Shown: one piece after another, positions 58,499 to 64,000 of the stretch | How positions within the stretch are numbered: position 1 is the first letter of the stretch | Layout of the letters: each line of letters begins with the position of its first letter | Source of the DNA: Nocardioides nitrophenolicus | Lineage (GTDB): Bacteria > Actinomycetota > Actinomycetes > Propionibacteriales > Nocardioidaceae | Assembly: GCF_016907515.1 (NCBI RefSeq) | Contig: NZ_JAFBBY010000001.1 | Span: forward strand, 3,410,001-3,474,000 | Direction: 5' to 3' | DNA: 64,000 nt | The notes under the pieces: generated by a model | Database searches by the model: none | What the model was told of the DNA's origin: nothing | The model's input: the letters and a program-made list of their open reading frames with translations, nothing else | Made by a program: the position numbers and the translations under genes

Positions 58499-60274
58499 TC
58501 AGCGGCTGACCCGGAGGGCCTTGGCGGTGGACACGACGACGCCGCCCGTGGGAGAGGTGGCGGTGATGCGCACGGTGACCTTCCGCTTCCGGTCGTTCTT
58601 GCGGACCTTGTAGGTGGCCGTGGTGGCCTTCTTGATGGCCTTGCCATTGCGCAGCCACTGATAGGAGTACGAGGCGGCGGGCCCGGTGAGCTGGGGGAGG
58701 ACCGCGCGGAGAGTCTTGCCGGGCTCGGCCTTGCCCTTGATCCTGGCCGGGCTCGTGACGGTCCACGCGGTGTCGCTGCCAGGGCCGCCGGCACGGGTGC
58801 CGGGGATGGTGACGCTGGTGGCGCCACCGGGGAAGGTGCAGGGGAGGACCAGGTCGGCATAGCCGGGTCTGGTGAAGAGCTGGTTGCAGGCCACGACGCG
58901 GCCGGCGTGGGCGCGGGTGAGGGTGAACCGGTTGCCGGTGGCCACGACGGCGCCGTCGACGGTCCAGTGACTGCCGGCGGGCGGGGTGGTCGGGCTGACG
59001 GTGCCGTCGGTGATGGTCAGGGTGCCGCCGACGTCGGCGATGCCGGCGACCACGGGGGACGTCTGGTCATCGAAGGAGTTCGGCCCGACCTTGACGGACC
59101 CGACGCGAGCGCTGACGGTGTCCAGGTAGTTCGCGTCGGCTGAGACGGCGAACGCGTCCATGGCGATGGTCTTGCCGGCGTCGACCGGCTGGACCCGGTA
59201 TTCCCTGCCGGTGCCGACCTGCTGGCCGTCGGCATACCACCGGTAGGTGATGCTGCTGGGGATGGGGGTGAAGGTGGCATCGGTGGCCGTGAGCACGGCG
59301 CCCGGGCGGACGGTGGCCGGATCGCCCGTGATGGTGGGCTGTCTGGTCACCTGCAGGTCGTCTTGGACGAGGATCTCGGCGGTGGGTAGCGGACGCGTCG
59401 TGTTGCTGAAGTCGGGCGGTCCGTCCGAGCAGACCACGCGGAGGGAGATCCGCTTGCCGCGATGCGAACCGGCTGGTGTGAAGGTCGCCTGATTGGAGGC
59501 GTGAACGCCGTCGATGTACCACGCGTAGTTGAGCGCGCCCGGGGTGGGCTCGAACCCGACGCTGGCGCGCAGCTGCTGGCCGACCTTGATGACGGTGGGG
59601 TTGCCCTCGATCATCGGCGGTCTGGTGAGGGCGTAGCGGGTGATCTGGTAGGTGACCGTCTCCAGGGCGGTGCGGCCGACCCGGTCCTTCGCGGTGACGA
59701 CGAGGGTGTGGGTCCCGGCCTGGGAGGTGTCGATCCGGCTGCCGGAGGTGAAGGGGATGCCGTCATGGGTGGCGGTGCAGGAGACGATCGCGCTGGCGGG
59801 GCCTCCGGGATCGGCGCAGGAGTAGTCGACGGCACGGTTCTCGTTGCGGGGTACGCCACTTTCCCGACTGAGGTTGACGGCCCCGGCCGTGGGATCGGTG
59901 CGGTCGATCCCGACGCCGTAGCTGCGGGTGGCGGTGTTGCCGGCGGTATCGGTGGCGGTGATCTCGATGGTGGTCAGTCCCTCGGCGGAGATGGTGACCG
60001 GGAGCAGCGCTCCGACGATGCTGCCGTCGCCGGTCTGGGCGCCGGTGAGCCGGTAGGACAGGCGGGCGATGCCGTCGTCGTCGGTCGCTCTCAACACGGC
60101 AGAGACGTTGTCCTTGTACCAGCCGACCCAGGCCCCCTGACCGTCGCTGGCTCTGACGTCGACCGTGATCACCGGTGGCGTGGCGGCGGTGAGCGCGTCA
60201 GCGCGCGGTCCGGGAGCGACGGCGAGCGCGGCGGCCAGGGTCAGGGCGCAGGTGGTCAGCAGGCGATGTCTCAT
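58499..60274 (-). CDS. Secreted paralogue family 2, member C
   Basis: This 591-residue protein has the same order of domains as member B. A signal peptide (ALTLAAALAVAPGPRADA) comes first, then WVGWYKDNVSAVLRA and YRLTGAQTGDGSI, YSCADPGGPASAIVSCTATHDG, WYIDGVHAS, WYADGQQVG, VACNQLFTRPGYADLVLPC, and the C-terminal YQWLRNGKAIKKATT. The ATG follows GAGGA. It lies 36 bp upstream of member B. Confidence 0.82.
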   Translation of the reverse strand: MRHRLLTTCALTLAAALAVAPGPRADALTAATPPVITVDVRASDGQGAWVGWYKDNVSAVLRATDDDGIARLSYRLTGAQTGDGSIVGALLPVTISAEGLTTIEITATDTAGNTATRSYGVGIDRTDPTAGAVNLSRESGVPRNENRAVDYSCADPGGPASAIVSCTATHDGIPFTSGSRIDTSQAGTHTLVVTAKDRVGRTALETVTYQITRYALTRPPMIEGNPTVIKVGQQLRASVGFEPTPGALNYAWYIDGVHASNQATFTPAGSHRGKRISLRVVCSDGPPDFSNTTRPLPTAEILVQDDLQVTRQPTITGDPATVRPGAVLTATDATFTPIPSSITYRWYADGQQVGTGREYRVQPVDAGKTIAMDAFAVSADANYLDTVSARVGSVKVGPNSFDDQTSPVVAGIADVGGTLTITDGTVSPTTPPAGSHWTVDGAVVATGNRFTLTRAHAGRVVACNQLFTRPGYADLVLPCTFPGGATSVTIPGTRAGGPGSDTAWTVTSPARIKGKAEPGKTLRAVLPQLTGPAASYSYQWLRNGKAIKKATTATYKVRKNDRKRKVTVRITATSPTGGVVVSTAKALRVSR

Positions 60275-60309
60275 GACGGGGGGGTCCTCGAATGGGTGCG
60301 GCGCGGGTC

Positions 60310-61884
60310 TCAGCGGATGCGCTTCGGCTTCGCGGTCGAGACGACGACCGCGCCGGTGGCGCTGGTGGCGGTGATGCGGACGGTGACCTTGTCTCGCCGG
60401 TCCGTCTTCCGGAGCCGGTAGGTCTTCGTGGTGGCGCCCTTGATCGGCGTGCCGTTGCGCAGCCACTGGTAGGTCCAGGTCTGGGCGGGAGCGGAGAGCT
60501 GGGGCAGGACGGCACGCAGCCTCCTGCCCACGGCCGGCTTGCCCTTGACCGTCGCGGCGCTCAGCAGGCTCCAGGAGCCGGCGGCGGGACCGCCCGGACC
60601 GGGACCGCCCGGACCGGGGCCGCCCGGCGCGGGAGCCCGCGGGACGACGCGGACCGCGGCGGTCCTCGCGCTCGGCGTATCGAAGTGGTCGGGATGGGTG
60701 GCCACGGTCATCAGCCGGACCGAGGCGCCGACGTGCTCGTCGCCGGGCGTCCACGTGGGGTCGGTGCCGACGAGCTCGTCGCCGACGAACCACAGGTAGG
60801 TCACCTGCTCCGGCTCCGGGGCGAAGGTGCCGCTGTTCGCGCGCAGTACGTCGCCGGGCGCGACGGTGACGGGATTGCCCCCGATGGTGGGCTGCTCCAC
60901 GACGACCATCGGGGACAGGGCTGGACGGACCAGGACGCTGCCGACCGCGACCGTGACGGTCTCGCCGTACTCACTGCCGGATCCCGAGCCGACGGCTCGC
61001 ACGGAGATGCGCCTGCCGAGGTGCTCCGTCGTGGGTGTGAAGGTGGTGCCGTGGGCGACGACGAAGGCGCCGTCCCACCACTGGTAGCTGATGGAGTCCG
61101 GCGTGGGCTCGAAGGTCCCGCCCTCGACCCTCAGCTGCTGGCCGACCCGGACGACGGTCGGGTTGCCGGTGATCACCGGCGGGCTGACGATCCTCAGCTC
61201 CTTGCGCCCGACCTGGTAGCCGAGGATGCGCTCGGAGCGCCGACCGACCCGGTCGACGGCCGTGACCTTCAGCTGGTGCGGGCCCGCGGTCCCCGTGGCG
61301 AGAGCACCCCCGGAGGTGAACGGAGCGCCGTCGTTGGTGGCGGTGCACGACACGATGGCGCCGCCCGGGTCGGTGCAGGAGAACTCGGCTCGCCGGAGCT
61401 CCCCGTTCTTCAGGGTCGTGCCGTCGGTGAGACCGGTGATCGCGGCCGTCGGGTCGGTGAGGTCGATGCCGACGCCGTACTTGAGCTGGGCGACGTTGCC
61501 GGAGCTGTCCCTCGCATCGATGACGATCGTGGTGAGGCCTTCCGTCCCGATCACCGTCTCCAGCCTCGCGGGTGGCGAGGTGGTGCTCCCCACGCCGGTC
61601 TGTGCGCCGTCGAGCCGGTAGTAGAGGAAGGCGATGCCGGTCGAGTCCGAGGCCCGGATGGTCGCCGCGGTCGAGGACCGATACCACCCGACCCACGCTC
61701 CGGTGCCGTGGCTGGGGGCGATCTCGACCCAGATGGCCGGCGGCGTCGTGTCCGGGGCGGGGTCGGCCTGCGCCGCTCCGGCCGCGGTCAGCGCCAGAGC
61801 GAAGGAGGCGAGGAGTGCGACCAAGAGGCGGGCCCGGACGGCGATGGACAGGGCGCGCTGTCGCAGGGGCGTGGTGACCGTCAT
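60310..61884 (-). CDS. Secreted paralogue family 2, member D (lacks the paired-Cys module)
   Basis: This 524-residue member has a signal peptide (LLVALLASFALALTAAGAAQA), WVGWYRSSTAATIRA, FSCTDPGGAIVSCTATNDG, WWDGAFVVA and WFVGDELVG repeats, and the C-terminal YQWLRNGTPIKGATT. The CxQ...YADL..PC module before the last domain is replaced by a GPGGPGPGGP linker. Its ATG overlaps the stop of the 60-codon ORF at 61881. Confidence 0.82.
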   Translation of the reverse strand: MTVTTPLRQRALSIAVRARLLVALLASFALALTAAGAAQADPAPDTTPPAIWVEIAPSHGTGAWVGWYRSSTAATIRASDSTGIAFLYYRLDGAQTGVGSTTSPPARLETVIGTEGLTTIVIDARDSSGNVAQLKYGVGIDLTDPTAAITGLTDGTTLKNGELRRAEFSCTDPGGAIVSCTATNDGAPFTSGGALATGTAGPHQLKVTAVDRVGRRSERILGYQVGRKELRIVSPPVITGNPTVVRVGQQLRVEGGTFEPTPDSISYQWWDGAFVVAHGTTFTPTTEHLGRRISVRAVGSGSGSEYGETVTVAVGSVLVRPALSPMVVVEQPTIGGNPVTVAPGDVLRANSGTFAPEPEQVTYLWFVGDELVGTDPTWTPGDEHVGASVRLMTVATHPDHFDTPSARTAAVRVVPRAPAPGGPGPGGPGPGGPAAGSWSLLSAATVKGKPAVGRRLRAVLPQLSAPAQTWTYQWLRNGTPIKGATTKTYRLRKTDRRDKVTVRITATSATGAVVVSTAKPKRIR

Positions 61885-62063
61885 GGGCCGAGCCTCGGCG
61901 CTGCCACGGCCCGGACGACAGATGAGACTTGCCCGACTTCTCGGGACATCGGGCCGGGACATCGGGCGGCCGCGGCGGGTGCCTGGCCCGCGATGCCCGC
62001 CGTGGCGCGGGCCAGGGCGAGCATCGCGAGCCGTGGGCGTCCGCAGGGCCGGCGCCGCGTCAT
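61881..62063 (-). CDS. Small 60-residue ORF bridging members E and D
   Basis: It starts with ATGA on the stop of member E and ends with ATGA on the start of member D, so translation would run through all three. The N-terminal half (RRRPCGRPRLAMLALARAT, then AGIAGQAPAAAA) looks like a basic, hydrophobic, Ala-cleavable signal peptide close to that of member E. The rest (REVGQVSSVVRAVAAPRLG) has no family motif. It may be a small secreted gene or a remnant of a deleted paralogue whose start and stop overlaps were kept. Confidence 0.6.
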   Translation of the reverse strand: MTRRRPCGRPRLAMLALARATAGIAGQAPAAAARCPGPMSREVGQVSSVVRAVAAPRLGP

Positions 62064-63529
62064 CGGTGCACCCGTTTCGGGGTGGCGACCGAGACGGTGT
62101 CGGCGCGGTGCGCGGTCGACGCCGTGACGCGCACGGTGACCTTGCGCCCCGCGTCGGCCTTGCGGAGCTTGTAGGAGGCGCCGGTGGCGCTCTTGATGGG
62201 CTTGCCGCCGCGCAGCCATCGGTAGGAGTAGGACGTGGCGGGACCGGAGAGCACGGGGAGGACGGCGCGCAGCCTCGTACCGACCCTCGCCCTGCCCTTG
62301 AGTGCTGCTGCTGTGAGCACGGTCCAGGCGTGACCGGCGACGGTCACGGTGGTGGCGCCGCCGGGAAAGACACACGGCGCGTGGACGTCGGTATAGCCGT
62401 CTCGGCGGTAGACCTGCTCGCAGCCGACCGGTTGGCCCACGTCGGCACCGGTCAGGGTGATCTGCTCGGCATCGACCCTCCGGGATCCGACGGTCCAGAT
62501 GGTTCTCGTGACCTCGGGCGCGGGGTCGACGCTGGCAGGGGCGGCGACGCGGAGGCTCGCGCCCTCGACCGGCGCGGTGGTCACGGAAGGGCGGCCGGTG
62601 ACGCTCAGGTCCGCAACGACGCGGACCGTGTCCGTCTGGTCGTACTCCGTCGGGGCATAGCCGTCCCGGGTTCCGGTGGCCACCACCTTGATGTCCACGC
62701 CTAGGTGCTCGCGGCGGGCCACGAAGGTGCGGCCCTCGTGGACCGTGCTGCCCCACGCGTCGGTCCAGCGGTAGGTGACGCCCGTCGCGGCGGGATGGAA
62801 CGTCGGGGGTACCACGGTGTAGGTCTGGCCGACACGGAGATGGTCGGGATGGCCTTCGATCCGCGGGGGCTCGACTCCCTCCAACCTCGGGTCCACCACG
62901 GTGTAGGCGAAGGACCTCTCGGCCCGGCGTCCGACGGCGTCGACGGCCGTGACGGTGACCGTCCGTGGCCCGTTGGTCTCGGTCGGCACCAGGTCGCCGG
63001 AGGTGAAGGGGGTGTCGGCGATCCGGCCGGCGCAGGAGATGACCGCGGTGGGCTGGTCGGCGCAGGTGTAGACGAGCGGGCGTACCTCGCCTCGGCCGAT
63101 ATCGAGCGTGGTGGTCGCGCTCCCGCTGAAGGCGATAGTCGGGTCGCTCAGGTCGAGCCCGACGCCGTAGGCCCGGGTCGCCTCGTTGCCGGCACAGTCC
63201 CGAGCGGTGACGGTCAGCGTGGTGACACCCTCGTGGGTGACGGTGTGCCCGGTCGGCGCGCCGCCGCTGCCGCCCCACCCGGTCTCGGCGCCGGTCAGCC
63301 GGTAGAGCAGCGCGGTGAGGCAGCGGTCGTCGTCGACGGCATTGATGGCGACGTCGACCGGGCCGGCGTACCAGCCGACCCAGGCGCCCCGCCCCGGGCT
63401 GTCGGGCACGGTGATGTGGATCGTGGGTGGAGTGGTGTCGGCGGCGTGGGCCGGGCCGGCGACGCTCGCCCCGGCGCAAGCCAGGGCGAGCGTCGCGAGG
63501 AGCCGGCGGCTCCGTGGACGGTGGTGCAT
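62060..63529 (-). CDS. Secreted paralogue family 2, member E
   Basis: This 489-residue member has a signal peptide (LATLALACAGASVAGPAHA), WVGWYAGPVDVAINA, YTCADQPTAVISCAGRIAD, WTDAWGSTVHEG, VGCEQVYRRDGYTDVHAPC and the C-terminal YRWLRGGKPIKSATG. Its ATG shares one base with the stop of member F (TGATG). Extra cysteines (DDRCLT, ARDCAGN) add one more possible disulfide in the first domain. Confidence 0.82.
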   Translation of the reverse strand: MHHRPRSRRLLATLALACAGASVAGPAHAADTTPPTIHITVPDSPGRGAWVGWYAGPVDVAINAVDDDRCLTALLYRLTGAETGWGGSGGAPTGHTVTHEGVTTLTVTARDCAGNEATRAYGVGLDLSDPTIAFSGSATTTLDIGRGEVRPLVYTCADQPTAVISCAGRIADTPFTSGDLVPTETNGPRTVTVTAVDAVGRRAERSFAYTVVDPRLEGVEPPRIEGHPDHLRVGQTYTVVPPTFHPAATGVTYRWTDAWGSTVHEGRTFVARREHLGVDIKVVATGTRDGYAPTEYDQTDTVRVVADLSVTGRPSVTTAPVEGASLRVAAPASVDPAPEVTRTIWTVGSRRVDAEQITLTGADVGQPVGCEQVYRRDGYTDVHAPCVFPGGATTVTVAGHAWTVLTAAALKGRARVGTRLRAVLPVLSGPATSYSYRWLRGGKPIKSATGASYKLRKADAGRKVTVRVTASTAHRADTVSVATPKRVHR

Positions 63530-64000
63530 CAGCGCCGAACCCTCTTCGCCGCGGAGGTGGACACCACGTCCGGCCGGTGCGGCGTGGAGGCGGTCACCTG
63601 CACGCTGATCCGGCGCTTGGCGTCCCCCTTGCGCACCTTGTACGTCGACCCGGTGGCCCCGGCGATCGGCTTGCCGTTGCGCAGCCACTGGTAGGTGTGC
63701 GTCGTCGCGGGGCCGGAGAGCTGCGGCACGACCGCGCGGAGCACCTTGCGGACCTTCGCCCGGCCAGTGAGCCCGGCGGGCGCCTGCACGGTCCAGGCGT
63801 TCCCGGTGACGCTCACCTCGGTGCGGCCGTCGGCGAACCGGCAGGGGGTGCGCACGTCGGCGTACCCGGGCCGGGTGTGGACCTGCTCGCAGCTGATCCG
63901 CCGCCCGACGTGCTCGCCGGTCAGGGCCAGCCGGGGGGCGTCGGTCTCGACGACGGCGCCGTCGATGGTCCAGAGGTTGGCGATGTTCTGCGGCTGCGGC
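63529..64000 (-). CDS. Secreted paralogue family 2, member F (partial)
   Basis: The C-terminal part of another paralogue runs off the right edge. The open frame continues past 63855 to the edge with LWTIDGAVVETDAPRLAL, ISCEQVHTRPGYADVRTPC and the C-terminal YQWLRNGKPIAGAT, ending KRVRR. The signal peptide and first domains lie outside the window. It shows the array is longer than six genes or starts just beyond 64 kb. Confidence 0.8.
   Translation of the reverse strand, partial: PQPQNIANLWTIDGAVVETDAPRLALTGEHVGRRISCEQVHTRPGYADVRTPCRFADGRTEVSVTGNAWTVQAPAGLTGRAKVRKVLRAVVPQLSGPATTHTYQWLRNGKPIAGATGSTYKVRKGDAKRRISVQVTASTPHRPDVVSTSAAKRVRR

Overview
The window is GC-rich chromosomal DNA from an actinobacterium. 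A Nocardioides-like member of the Nocardioidales is the best guess. The evidence is the gene order rpmG-hadA-hadB-murB ... add ... tRNA-Trp-secE-nusG-rplK-rplA ... rplJ-rplL ... mce ... rpoB-rpoC, frequent GTG starts, 4-base ATGA/GTGA gene overlaps, a Mce lipid importer, an actinobacterial NusG with an acidic N-terminus, and MptB-type and HadAB-type enzymes. The exact genus is inferred.

Layout. 1-6.5 kb: the end of a LuxR-type regulator, then a minus-strand operon joining an adenylation-carrier-acyltransferase fusion to a ferric-type ABC importer, behind a DtxR/IdeR-like iron box. 6.5-14.3 kb: housekeeping and envelope genes (deazaflavin-type nitroreductase, RDD protein, two glycosyltransferases, a pirin-lrgA-lrgB operon, an amidase). 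14.3-17.7 kb: tRNA-Thr, tRNA-Met, rpmG, a lipoprotein, hadA, hadB, murB. 17.7-22.3 kb: four tandem secreted paralogues of unknown function with conserved cysteines. 22.3-24.8 kb: adenosine deaminase, a TetR unit with paired operators, tRNA-Trp. 24.8-27.4 kb: secE-nusG-rplK-rplA. 27.4-33.4 kb: back-to-back palindromes, an aminotransferase, a secreted RCC1-repeat protein and a large LuxR regulator. 33.4-34.9 kb: L10 leader, rplJ, rplL. 35.2-46.7 kb: a complete mce operon (mkl/mceG, yrbEA, yrbEB, mceA-F, two Mce-associated proteins, the second with a degenerate J-domain). 47.3-54.8 kb: rpoB and rpoC. 54.8-64 kb: a HIT protein, a DUF4232 protein, and a minus-strand operon of at least six secreted paralogues sharing a C-terminal Ig-like module, running off the window end.

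Most notable new element: four copies of a dispersed 113-114 bp inverted-repeat element (171, 9374, 34922, 46827). All are intergenic and each follows a gene 3' end. All eight termini read GCTGTAACACG/CGTGTTACAGC. Two copies keep an inner stem with different but complementary sequence, which suggests selection on a folded RNA or cruciform. No transposase lies nearby.

The second candidate system is the iron-box operon at 293-6478. It couples an unusual one-protein activation/carrier/acyl-transfer enzyme to a ferric importer by overlapping start and stop codons. A third is the secreted-protein operon at 55962-64000, which contains a 60-codon ORF overlapped by ATGA at both ends.
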